Of a DNA stretch of 64,000 nt, positions 32,826 to 41,764 are shown one piece after another; the stretch's first letter is position 1, and each line of letters begins with the position of its first letter. The stretch covers positions 24,714-88,713 of the forward strand of contig DAIRVG010000008.1 of NCBI GenBank assembly GCA_036802945.1. Reading direction: 5' to 3'. Position numbers and translations under genes: made by a program. This DNA is from Gp6-AA40 sp036802945. GTDB lineage: Bacteria; Acidobacteriota; Vicinamibacteria; Vicinamibacterales; UBA2999. Under the pieces are notes generated by a model, which made no database searches, was not told where the DNA came from, and saw only the letters and a program-made list of their open reading frames with translations.

Positions 32826-35648
32826 CTAGGAGTTCACCGGCTCGGCCAGCGCATCCACGCAACGATCGCAGATGCCCGACCAGTCGGGTTCGCTCCTCAC
32901 CGACGGGACGAACCGCCAGCATCGTCCGCACTTGACGCCACGCGCCTTGTCGACGTCGACGCGGATGTCGTCCGGGCCGTCGGCTGAGCCGAAATTCAGC
33001 GTCAGGTCCGAGACGATGAAGAGCATCGGGAGGTAGTCGCGGTTCTGTTCGAGCAGTGCCGCGATCGGCCCCGAGGCGCTCAACGTGACGCTCGCGCCAA
33101 GCGAATTGCCGATTACCTTGTCCTTGCGCTTTTCCTCGAGCGCGGCGTTCACCGTTTCGCGCACTTGCATCAGTCGGTCCCATTTCGCGACGAGGTCCGG
33201 CGCCAGTAGGTGATCCACCTTCGGAAACTCCTCGAGATGGACAGACGCCGAGCGCTGACCGGGCATGTTGCGCCACAAGTCGTCGGCCGTGACGGGGAGA
33301 ATCGGCGCAATCAGCCGCGCGAGACCGTCGCACATCAGGTACATCGCAGTCTGCGTCGAACGCCGCTCATGCGACCTCGCGCCAAGCGTGTACATGCGGT
33401 CCTTCGTCACATCTACATAGAAGGCGCTGAGGTCGACGGTGGCGAGCATGCTCAGGGTCTGTGAGGCAGTGGAGAAGTCGTAGGCGTCATAGCCGGCACA
33501 CGTCCTGTTCGCTGCATCGGCGAAACGTGCCAGGGCGAAGCGATCGATGGCATCGAGCTGTCCGAGCGGGACGCTGTCGGTCGCCGGGTCGAAGTCGTAC
33601 AGATTGGCGACCAGAATCCGGCAGGTGTTGCGCAGTTTCCGGTACAGGTCAACGACGCGCGTAAGGATTTCCTTGCTGACCCGCAGCTCCTCGGTGAACT
33701 CCGTGGAGGCCACCCACAAGCGGATGATTTCGGCGCCGCTTTCCTTGATGACTTCCTGTGGCGAGATCGCGTTGCCCACCGACTTCGACATCTTGCGGCC
33801 CTCGAGGTCGATGAGGAAGCCGTGGGTGAGGACCTCGCGGAACGGCGGTCGTCCGCGCGTCGCGAGCGCAACCAGCAACGAGCTCTGAAACCACCCGCGG
33901 TGCTGGTCGCTGCCTTCGAGATACAGGTCTGCCGGCCAGCCTAGCTCCGGAGTGCGGGCGAGCACCGCTTCATGGCTCGATCCCGAATCGAACCAGACAT
34001 CGAGGATATCGCGCTCGCGCTCGAAGGCGCTGCCGCCGCATGATGGACACGTGAATCCCTCGGGAAGAAATTCCTCGATCGGGCGTTCGTACCACGCATC
34101 CGCGTTGTACTGCTCGAAAACGGCCGCGGCTCTATCAATGAGCGCTGATGTTAGGATCGCTTCGCCGCACGCCACGCAATCGACCGCCGGAATCGGCACA
34201 CCCCAGGCGCGCTGGCGCGAAATACACCAATCCGGGCGATTGCTGACCATATTGAAAATTCGGTCGCGCCCCCAGGCAGGAATCCATTTCACTTCGTGAT
34301 CGATGCTATGCTGCGCCGCCTCGCGCAGCGTCCGCGTTTTGCCATCGGCTCCGGTGATGGCAGGGTCGCCGTCCAGGCGCACGAACCACTGAGAGGTGGC
34401 GAGGAAGATGACCGGATTGTGACAGCGCCAGCAGTGTGGGTACTGGTGTTCGAAGGCTTCGCGATGCCATAAATGCCCCCGCGCCGCCAGCGCCTCTTCG
34501 ACCTTGGGATTGGCGTCGAATACCCGCTGCCCGCCGAAGAGACCGACCGTCTCGAGGAAATGCCCGCCGGCGTCCACCGGAGCGTAGATGTCCAAGCCGT
34601 ATTTCTTCCCCGTCAGAAAGTCATCCGCTCCGTGGCCGGGAGCCGTATGCACCGCACCCGTTCCCTGTTCGAGCGTCACATAGTCGGCAAGCACGCCGAT
34701 CGAATCGCGGTCATAGAGAGGATGTGTGAATCGAATTCCTTCGAGCTGCTCACCCTTCATGCGCGCGATCGGCTCGCCGAACGGCCGCTCAACCGCCTTG
34801 CTGACCGTTTCCGCGAGCTGCTCCGCGACGATCACCGCGCGGCCGTCGACGTCGTACGCCGCATAGTCAAATTCCGGATGGAACGCGATCGCTAGGTTCG
34901 ACGGAATGGTCCATGGCGTCGTCGTCCAGATGAGGGCCGAGACGTCGCGTCCCGCAAGCGCCGGCACGCGCGTGGCGAGTTCGCCAGCGCCCTCAGGATT
35001 GATTGGGAACTCGACGTAAATCGACGGAGACGAGTGGTCCGCGTACTCGACTTCCGCTTCCGCAAGCGCCGTGCGGCAGTGGATGCACCAATGGACCGGC
35101 TTCTTGCCTTTGTACACAAGCGTCCGCTCGACGAACTTCCCGAGCGCGCGTGTGATGTCTGCCTGATAGCGCGGATTCATCGTCAGGTAGTAGTGGTCCC
35201 AGTCGCCGAACACCATCAGCCGCTTGAACTCCGCGGTCATCACGTTGATGTACCGGCCGGCGTATTCACGGCAGGCGCGACGGAGATCCGAGATCGACAT
35301 GCCGCGTTTCTTTGGACCAAGCTCGCGATCGACCTTGAGCTCGATCGGCAGGCCGTGGCAGTCGTATCCGGGGGTGTACGGCACGTCGAAGCCGGCCATC
35401 GTTCGTGACTTGATGACGATGTCCTTCAGGATCTTGTTGAGCGCCGTGCCGAGATGGATCTGGGCATTCGCGTAGGGCGGCCCGTCATGGAAGATGAACT
35501 TTGGCGCGCCGCGCCGTTTCTCGCGGATCTGCCCGTAGAGGTTCATCGCATCCCAGCGCGCGAGCGCCTCTGGCTCAGCGGTCTGCAGGTTCGCCTTCAT
35601 TGGAAAACCTGTGCGCGGCAGGTTGACCGTCTCCTTCCACTCGGGCAT
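32826..35648 (-). CDS. ileS: Isoleucyl-tRNA synthetase
   Basis: 940 residues from the ATG at 35648; a longer frame reaching into the divergent gene is rejected. Class I synthetase with the HIGH-type motif in 'HDGPPYANAQIHLGTALNK', editing domain ('LIWTTTPWTIPSNLAIAFHP'), 'GRKMSKSVGNAISP' for KMSKS, an anticodon-binding domain, and a C-terminal zinc finger 'CGRCWRF...CDRC'. The fourth position of HIGH is Thr rather than His, otherwise typical. Its start lies 41 bp from the divergent M16 gene. Confidence 0.97.
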   Translation of the reverse strand: MPEWKETVNLPRTGFPMKANLQTAEPEALARWDAMNLYGQIREKRRGAPKFIFHDGPPYANAQIHLGTALNKILKDIVIKSRTMAGFDVPYTPGYDCHGLPIELKVDRELGPKKRGMSISDLRRACREYAGRYINVMTAEFKRLMVFGDWDHYYLTMNPRYQADITRALGKFVERTLVYKGKKPVHWCIHCRTALAEAEVEYADHSSPSIYVEFPINPEGAGELATRVPALAGRDVSALIWTTTPWTIPSNLAIAFHPEFDYAAYDVDGRAVIVAEQLAETVSKAVERPFGEPIARMKGEQLEGIRFTHPLYDRDSIGVLADYVTLEQGTGAVHTAPGHGADDFLTGKKYGLDIYAPVDAGGHFLETVGLFGGQRVFDANPKVEEALAARGHLWHREAFEHQYPHCWRCHNPVIFLATSQWFVRLDGDPAITGADGKTRTLREAAQHSIDHEVKWIPAWGRDRIFNMVSNRPDWCISRQRAWGVPIPAVDCVACGEAILTSALIDRAAAVFEQYNADAWYERPIEEFLPEGFTCPSCGGSAFERERDILDVWFDSGSSHEAVLARTPELGWPADLYLEGSDQHRGWFQSSLLVALATRGRPPFREVLTHGFLIDLEGRKMSKSVGNAISPQEVIKESGAEIIRLWVASTEFTEELRVSKEILTRVVDLYRKLRNTCRILVANLYDFDPATDSVPLGQLDAIDRFALARFADAANRTCAGYDAYDFSTASQTLSMLATVDLSAFYVDVTKDRMYTLGARSHERRSTQTAMYLMCDGLARLIAPILPVTADDLWRNMPGQRSASVHLEEFPKVDHLLAPDLVAKWDRLMQVRETVNAALEEKRKDKVIGNSLGASVTLSASGPIAALLEQNRDYLPMLFIVSDLTLNFGSADGPDDIRVDVDKARGVKCGRCWRFVPSVRSEPDWSGICDRCVDALAEPVNS

Positions 35649-35656
35649 GCCGTCAA

Positions 35657-35684
35657 ATTGTACCCCGAGGCGGCGACCTATAAT
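35657..35684. promoter_or_regulatory. Interleaved -10 boxes between ileS and the M16 peptidase gene
   Basis: Rightward TATAAT (35679-35684) ends 5 nt before the ATG at 35690; leftward TACAAT (35657-35662) ends 8 nt before the ileS ATG at 35648. With normal -10 to start-site spacing both mRNAs would begin at or within 1-2 nt of the start codon. Neither gene has a Shine-Dalgarno. Each -10 occupies roughly the other promoter's -35 position. Confidence 0.55.
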
Positions 35685-35689
35685 GCGGC

Positions 35690-37141
35690 ATGGACGCGCG
35701 CGACGAGGGATCCAACACGGCATCGTCGGTGATGCAACCCGCCGATGACGTGAACAGCACCGTGCATGAAGAGGTGCTCGACAACGGGCTGCGCGTTTTG
35801 ATTCAGGAGGTCCGTACCGCACCGCTTGCCAGCGTGTGGTGCTGGTATCGCGTCGGCTCGAAGAACGAGGTGCCCGGCCTGACTGGCATATCCCACTGGG
35901 TCGAGCACATGAACTTCAGGGGCACGACCAACATTCCGCGCGACAAGGTGAAGGGGATCATCGAGCAGTACGGCGGGTACTGGAACGGTTATACGTGGAT
36001 CGACCAGACCACCTACACCGAGACCGCCACGCGCGACGTGCTCGACCGGATGCTGTTCATCGAGTCCGAGCGGATGGCGAACTGCCTGTACGATCCGGCC
36101 GATTGTGAATCCGAGAGGACCGTCATCATCTCGGAGCTGCAGGGCGGTGAGAACGACCCTGACCAGCTGCTCGATCAGGAGCTGACCGCGACCGCGTTCC
36201 GCGCGCACCCGTACCGACATCCGACCATCGGCTGGCTCGGCGATCTGCAAACGATGACGCGAGAGGATCTCTACAGCTACTACCGTCGTCACTACGTGCC
36301 CAACAACGCGACGCTTGTCATCGTCGGCGACGTCAACACGAAGGATGCGCTGCGGCAGGCCGTCCAGTATTTCGGTTCGATCAAGCCGGGCGACGTCGTG
36401 AACCGTCCGTTGACGCGCGAGCCCGAGCAGCTTGGCGAGCGCCGAGTGACGGTGTCGCGTGAAGGTACGACGGCGTACCTGAAACTCGGGTTTCACGCGC
36501 CCTCGGTCCACGACGCGGGTTTCTTTCCAATGCTGGTGCTGGATGCGGCGCTGACGGGTGCGAAGGGCGTCAACCTGTGGGCGAGCTTCCGCACGCCGCC
36601 GCCCCAGCGAAGCGCACGGCTCTATCGAGCGCTTGTCGACGGCGGTTTCGCATCGGCCGTGAACGGTGGCCTGGTGGCGACGCAGGAGCCGTTCCTGTAC
36701 ACCATCTCGGTGACGGCAACGGAAGGCACGCCGCTTGCGGCGGTCGAAGAGGCGACGCTGGCGCAGATTGATGCGGCGCGGCGACACGGGATTACCGCGC
36801 AGGAACTGCAGAAGGCGAAGAATCAGCTGCGGGCCCGGTCGGTTTTCGAAGGGGACAGCATCTCCAACATTGCGCACCAGCTCGGGTACTTCGAAACGGT
36901 CGCGAGCTGGCGTCTCGTGCCGTCGATCGGCCGGCACATTGATTCGGTGACGTTGGACGCGGTCGGGGAAGCCGCGGCCAGATGGCTCCGTCCGACCAAT
37001 CGCACCATCGGATGGTTCGACCCGCAGCCCGCCGGCAATGCCGACAGCGCGCCGATTGGTGACCCATCGACACGCTCAGGGTCGTCCCGAGCAGCGTCGA
37101 GCGACGAAGGGGCCGGCGCCGGCCCCGCTTCCGCGCGATGA
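35690..37141 (+). CDS. M16 family zinc peptidase, catalytic subunit
   Basis: 483 residues. The inverted zinc motif HxxEH is present ('SHWVEHMNFRGT') with the distal Glu in 'ESERTVIISELQGGENDP', so this partner should be catalytic. Two M16 half-domains follow. No signal peptide, so cytoplasmic or exported otherwise. The last about 40 residues are Ser/Ala/Gly-rich and correspond to an intergenic-type repeat (37063-37107) absorbed into the frame. The stop overlaps the start of the second M16 gene (ATGA), indicating a heterodimer. Confidence 0.92.
   Translation: MDARDEGSNTASSVMQPADDVNSTVHEEVLDNGLRVLIQEVRTAPLASVWCWYRVGSKNEVPGLTGISHWVEHMNFRGTTNIPRDKVKGIIEQYGGYWNGYTWIDQTTYTETATRDVLDRMLFIESERMANCLYDPADCESERTVIISELQGGENDPDQLLDQELTATAFRAHPYRHPTIGWLGDLQTMTREDLYSYYRRHYVPNNATLVIVGDVNTKDALRQAVQYFGSIKPGDVVNRPLTREPEQLGERRVTVSREGTTAYLKLGFHAPSVHDAGFFPMLVLDAALTGAKGVNLWASFRTPPPQRSARLYRALVDGGFASAVNGGLVATQEPFLYTISVTATEGTPLAAVEEATLAQIDAARRHGITAQELQKAKNQLRARSVFEGDSISNIAHQLGYFETVASWRLVPSIGRHIDSVTLDAVGEAAARWLRPTNRTIGWFDPQPAGNADSAPIGDPSTRSGSSRAASSDEGAGAGPASAR
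37063..37107. repeat. CTCAGGGTC repeat inside the M16 coding region
   Basis: GCTCAGGGTC-G-TCCCGAGCA followed by GCGTCGAGCGA closely matches the element at 49433-49463 (GCTCAGGGTC-A-TCCCGAGCA, AAGTCGAGGGA). It encodes the Ser-rich C-terminus of the catalytic M16 subunit. Confidence 0.65.
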
Positions 37142-38415
37142 CGACACTCGAGCAGCGCGGACTCGCGCCCGTGCGATCGCGGCTGGACAACGGCGCGGTG
37201 GTGATCGCGAAGTATTCCGGCGCCACGCCCGCCGTCACCGTGCACGCGTCGTGTGAGGCCGGCACGATCTTCGATCCGGCCTCCGAGCCCGGCGTCTCAC
37301 ACTTCGTCTCACGAACCATCGATCGCGGAACAATTGCGCACACCGCTGACGAGATCGCGGAGCGCTTCGACAGTCGCGGCGTGTCGTTGGCGATCACGGT
37401 CAACCGTCACGTGCTGTCGCTGGTCTGTACGTGCCTGGTCGAGGATCTCGACACGACTCTCTCGACGCTGGCCGATATCGTGATGGAGCCCGCGTTCCCG
37501 GACGCAGAAGTCGAGACGCGCCGCGGCGAAATCATCACGATGATTCGCCAGGACGAAGACAGTCCCGCCACCATGGCGAATGAAGGCCTGCTTGCGCTGC
37601 TTTACGGCGACACGCATCCGTACGGGCGACGACCTCGCGGCAGCGTCGAGAGCGTGGAGCGCATCGGTCGCCCGTCGCTGCATGCGCTTCATGCCGCGAG
37701 GTTCAGGCCCGGCGCGCTCTCCCTCGTGATGGTCGGTGACGTCGACTCCGCACGTGCCATCGACTCGGCAACGCGGGTGTTTGCGCCCTGGCGTACAGGA
37801 TCGGCCGCGGACCCCGTCCTGCCGCCGCCACCGCCGGCACGTGTGCGCCGTGTCCGTGTGCTCCCGATGATGAACAAGGCGCAGGCCGATCTTGCCTGCG
37901 GATTCACGACTATCGTCCGGTCGGATCCCTCGTTCAACGCGTACTGGCTGATGAACAACATCCTCGGCGAGTACTCGATTGGCGGACGTCTGGGTGAGAG
38001 CATCCGCGAGAAGCAGGGGATGGCCTACTACGCGTTCAGCGCGCTCGACGCCAACGTGATTCCAGGACCGCTGGTGATTCGGGCAGGCGTCAATCCGTCC
38101 AATGTCGATCGCGCACTTGCGTCGATCGACGAGGAACTCGTCCGGATGGCGGCCGAGGGGCCGACCGATCAGGAGATCGACGAGTCTCGACGGTATCTGA
38201 TTGGCTCGATGCCGCGCCGCCTCGAGACGAACGCCGGCATCGCAAGCTTCCTGCAAATGGTGGAGTTCTTCGATCTGGGAATGGATTACGACATGCGTGT
38301 GCCGGAGCTGCTGCGCAAGGTCACCCGCGATGATGTCCACGCCGCCGCGCGCGCGGTGCTCGATCCCGGCAAAATGGCGGTCGTCATCGCCGGACCGTAC
38401 AGGGGGCCCGCGTAG
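37138..38415 (+). CDS. M16 family peptidase, non-catalytic partner
   Basis: 425 residues. Where the zinc motif should be it reads 'GVSHFVSRTIDRGT', lacking the Glu and second His, so it cannot bind zinc in the usual way. The C-terminal half keeps 'GGRLGESIREKQGMAYYAFSAL', the Arg/Tyr substrate-binding segment typical of the partner subunit. This matches two-gene bacterial M16B peptidases where one chain has the metal and the other the R/Y pair. Confidence 0.92.
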   Translation: MTTLEQRGLAPVRSRLDNGAVVIAKYSGATPAVTVHASCEAGTIFDPASEPGVSHFVSRTIDRGTIAHTADEIAERFDSRGVSLAITVNRHVLSLVCTCLVEDLDTTLSTLADIVMEPAFPDAEVETRRGEIITMIRQDEDSPATMANEGLLALLYGDTHPYGRRPRGSVESVERIGRPSLHALHAARFRPGALSLVMVGDVDSARAIDSATRVFAPWRTGSAADPVLPPPPPARVRRVRVLPMMNKAQADLACGFTTIVRSDPSFNAYWLMNNILGEYSIGGRLGESIREKQGMAYYAFSALDANVIPGPLVIRAGVNPSNVDRALASIDEELVRMAAEGPTDQEIDESRRYLIGSMPRRLETNAGIASFLQMVEFFDLGMDYDMRVPELLRKVTRDDVHAAARAVLDPGKMAVVIAGPYRGPA

Positions 38416-38503
38416 TTCAAAATGCAAAATGCGAAATGCAAAATCCAAGATGCAAAGGTTCAGATGGCTGTTGGCATTTTGAATTTTGCATCTTGCATTT
38501 CGC
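38416..38503. repeat. Low-complexity inverted repeat between convergent genes
   Basis: The left arm repeats 'caaaatgc'-type units and the right arm has their complement ('gcattttgaattttgcatcttgcatttcgc'-type), making a long AT-rich hairpin exactly between the M16 gene stop and the HIT gene stop. It probably serves as a bidirectional terminator and resembles 41664-41764 in design. Confidence 0.65.
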
Positions 38504-38848
38504 TCACCCAGGCGGCCAGTTCAACGTCCGCCCTGCAAGCAGATGCAGGTGGATGTGGAAAACCGACTGGCCAGCCTCGCGATTGCAATTGAACACGGCA
38601 CGGTAGCCCCGCTCAGAGTACCCGTGCTGTTTCGCCAGCACCGCGGCTGCGCGGAACATGGATCCCACGAGCGCATCGTTCTCCGGCCTCAGGTCGTTGA
38701 TCGTGGCGATGTGCTCCCGCGGAATGATCAACACGTGGAGCGGTGCCTGCGGGTTGATGTCCTTGATCGCGACCAGATCGCCGTCCTCATGGACGACAGA
38801 GCCCTTGATGTCGCCGGCGATGATTCGGCAGAAAAGACAGTCGCTCAT
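38504..38848 (-). CDS. HIT family nucleotide-binding hydrolase
   Basis: 114 residues beginning 'MSDCLFCRIIAGDIK', with the histidine triad 'HIHLHLLAGRTLNW' near the C-terminus and 'PQAPLHVLIIPREHIA' in the middle; the HinT/PKCI subgroup, which hydrolyses purine nucleoside phosphoramidates. The ATG at 38848 is preferred over a GTG two codons earlier because a TATAGT box ends 6 nt upstream of it, consistent with a leaderless transcript. Confidence 0.92.
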   Translation of the reverse strand: MSDCLFCRIIAGDIKGSVVHEDGDLVAIKDINPQAPLHVLIIPREHIATINDLRPENDALVGSMFRAAAVLAKQHGYSERGYRAVFNCNREAGQSVFHIHLHLLAGRTLNWPPG

Positions 38849-38854
38849 GGACAC

Positions 38855-38860
38855 ACTATA
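38855..38860 (-). promoter_or_regulatory. -10 box abutting the HIT gene start
   Basis: Minus strand TATAGT (38855-38860) lies 6 nt from the ATG at 38848 and overlaps the stop codon of prmC. No Shine-Dalgarno is present. Confidence 0.45.
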
Positions 38861-39716
38861 GCGGGGAGTTGGCGGTCTTCTGAATGACGGCTGTTCGGGC
38901 GATCCCTTGAAGATCGTCGCGGATGTGATCGAGCCGCAACGCCGGTCGCCCGCCGACGAGCCGCCGCACGTCGTCTTCCTGCCCGTATCCGAACTCCATC
39001 ACGAACCATCCGCCGGGTTTCAACTTCTGCACGGCGGCATCGAGTACGCCGCTGACGTCGCGCAGCCCGTCGGGACCTCCGAACAGGGCAACATCTGGCT
39101 CGTGACGTACGTCGCGCGCCAATGCCCGCCTGTCGCCGTCTTTCACATAGGGCGGGTTGGCCACGATCAAATCAAAGGGTCCATCGACGCCATCGAGGTA
39201 TGACGTTTCGACAAAGGTGACGCGATCCTCGACAGCCAGGCGCCGTGCATTTTCGCGCGCGATGTCGAGCGCGTCACCCGACAGATCGGTGGCGACGACG
39301 GTCGAGGCGGATAGCTCGTTCGCAAGCGTCACCGCCAGGATTCCGCTGCCGGTGCCGATGTCCGCGATGCGCGGCACCCGTGTATCACGCATCAGCGGAA
39401 GGCTTTCGTCCACGATGAACTCGGTTTCGGGGCGCGGCACCAGGACCGCCGGCGTAATCAGGAACTCGCGTCCCCAGAATTCGCGGCCCTGGAGGATGTA
39501 GGCGGTGGGTTCGCACCGCTCGCGGCGCGCGATCCATTCTGAAAACTGCGGTTCGAGCGCGGCGGGACTTGTGTCGCGCTGGTTGGCGAGGAGCGTCGCC
39601 CTGTCCCACCCGAGAATCGCGCGCGCATAGACGTCTACGTCGACCGCAGCGTCGGCCGGCGATACGCCAGCTTCAATGAGGCGGGCTCGCCCCTGTGCCA
39701 GTTTTTCGAAAAGCAT
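38856..39716 (-). CDS. prmC: Release factor glutamine methyltransferase
   Basis: About 286 residues from the ATG at 39716 (an ATG at 39734 directly after the prfA stop would add six residues). It has a helical N-terminal domain, the SAM-binding 'RIADIGTGSGILAVTLANE' and the catalytic 'VANPPYV' motif that positions the Gln of the GGQ loop. It N5-methylates Gln in release factors RF1/RF2, fitting its place directly behind prfA. Confidence 0.95.
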   Translation of the reverse strand: MLFEKLAQGRARLIEAGVSPADAAVDVDVYARAILGWDRATLLANQRDTSPAALEPQFSEWIARRERCEPTAYILQGREFWGREFLITPAVLVPRPETEFIVDESLPLMRDTRVPRIADIGTGSGILAVTLANELSASTVVATDLSGDALDIARENARRLAVEDRVTFVETSYLDGVDGPFDLIVANPPYVKDGDRRALARDVRHEPDVALFGGPDGLRDVSGVLDAAVQKLKPGGWFVMEFGYGQEDDVRRLVGGRPALRLDHIRDDLQGIARTAVIQKTANSPL

Positions 39717-39734
39717 GGCGGGGCCTGACCCCAT

Positions 39735-40805
<1,071 letters not shown>

Positions 40806-40828
40806 GTTTTTATCGGGCCTCTAGCGGC

Positions 40829-40899
40829 GCGGACCTTATCAGGTCCGCGATGGCGAGCCTTGAAATCAGGTCCGCGATGGCGAGCCCGGAAGGCTCGCC
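40829..40899. repeat. Hairpins with a 22-bp direct repeat between moaD and prfA
   Basis: Hairpin A: GCGGACCT-TATC-AGGTCCGC (40829-40848). Hairpin B: GGCGAGCC-CGGAA-GGCTCGCC (40879-40899). A perfect 22-bp direct repeat starting ATCAGGTCCGCGATGG lies at 40838-40859 and 40865-40886. Same core as the GGTCC hairpins elsewhere. Confidence 0.75.
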
Positions 40900-40911
40900 C
40901 CGCATTGTCCA

Positions 40912-41157
40912 TTACCCCCCCGACACCGGAGGCAGAAACGCTATCTCGTCCCCGTCCTTGACGGTCGCCATCATCCGCGAGTACTCGGCATTCACCGCGA
41001 CCGACATTGTCTTTTCGTACTCGCGCAATGCGGGCCACTCGGCAACCAGGGTATTCCAGACCGCATGAGCGGTGGCTGGTTCCGGGATCTCTCGAATCAG
41101 CTCGCCCGCACCGGTGAGATCCTTCAGCCTCGCAAACAACCGGACGGTCACGCGCAT
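40912..41157 (-). CDS. moaD: Molybdopterin synthase sulfur-carrier subunit
   Basis: 81 residues, ubiquitin-like fold, ending in 'PPVSGG': the C-terminal Gly-Gly is thiocarboxylated and donates sulfur to make molybdopterin. It overlaps the end of moaE by 10 bp, and the two subunits form one enzyme. Confidence 0.93.
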   Translation of the reverse strand: MRVTVRLFARLKDLTGAGELIREIPEPATAHAVWNTLVAEWPALREYEKTMSVAVNAEYSRMMATVKDGDEIAFLPPVSGG

Positions 41158-41624
41158 GCGGTGCGGTACGCTTTGACCCGCGCTGCCTCATCGTCGGGAT
41201 CCGCCGTCGCGCCTTCGAGCCAGACGTCGCCGCCATCGAAGTGCTCGCGCTTCCAGATCGGCACGATCTGTTTCACCCGCTCGATCATGTACCGGCACGC
41301 CGCGAACGCATCAGCTCGATGCGGTGATGCCGCAGCGATGACGATGCTGGCTTCGCCGATCTCGAGACGACCGATCCGGTGCCGCGCCGCCAGCCGAGCG
41401 TCGGGCCACAGCCCCTTGGCTTCATCGACGATCCGCTGGAGCGCGCGAACGGCCAGTGGCTCGTACGCTTCGTATTCGAGGAAGCGTACCTGGCGCCCCT
41501 GGTTGTGATCGCGAACCAGACCCGCAAACGTCACGACGGCGCCGTCGCCAGCCGCGCCAACCAGCGCGATCAACGGCTCGATGTCGAGCGGATCGGCGGT
41601 TACCGCCACCGCAGGCACGCCCAT
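41148..41624 (-). CDS. moaE: Molybdopterin synthase catalytic subunit
   Basis: 158 residues. Family segments 'GAVVTFAGLVRDHNQGR', 'LEYEAYEPLA' and 'RVKQIVPIWKREHFDGG' with the active-site Lys118 and Lys125 are present. With MoaD it converts cyclic pyranopterin monophosphate to molybdopterin. No other moa/mob genes are in the window. A TATACT box ends 6 nt before the ATG, again suggesting a leaderless mRNA. Confidence 0.95.
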   Translation of the reverse strand: MGVPAVAVTADPLDIEPLIALVGAAGDGAVVTFAGLVRDHNQGRQVRFLEYEAYEPLAVRALQRIVDEAKGLWPDARLAARHRIGRLEIGEASIVIAAASPHRADAFAACRYMIERVKQIVPIWKREHFDGGDVWLEGATADPDDEAARVKAYRTACA

Positions 41625-41630
41625 GCACTC

Positions 41631-41636
41631 AGTATA
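41631..41636 (-). promoter_or_regulatory. -10 box abutting the moaE start
   Basis: TATACT on the minus strand, 6 nt from the ATG at 41624, with no Shine-Dalgarno in between. The -35 region is poor. Confidence 0.45.
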
Positions 41637-41663
41637 GCGGGCAGGACAGGACGGTCCCGAGGG

Positions 41664-41764
41664 TCAAATCCCAAACCCAAATCCCAAGCTCCAAATCCCA
41701 AGAACGTCGAAATTCTTATTTGGGTTTTGGGGTTTGGGATTTGGGATTTGGGTTTTGGGATTTA
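41664..41764. repeat. Long CAAATCCCA-type inverted repeat
   Basis: The left arm has four spaced copies of 'AAATCCCAA/AAACCCAA', and the right arm (from about 41718) the complementary 'TTTGGGATTTGGG' units, so a long folded-back structure forms. The right arm runs into the stop codon of thiD. The sequence is much lower in complexity than its surroundings. Confidence 0.75.

Noticed and set aside
41664..41764. Possible CRISPR-like repeat array
   Set aside because: Units are 9-10 bp, without constant spacers, and fold back on each other; this is an inverted repeat, not a CRISPR array.
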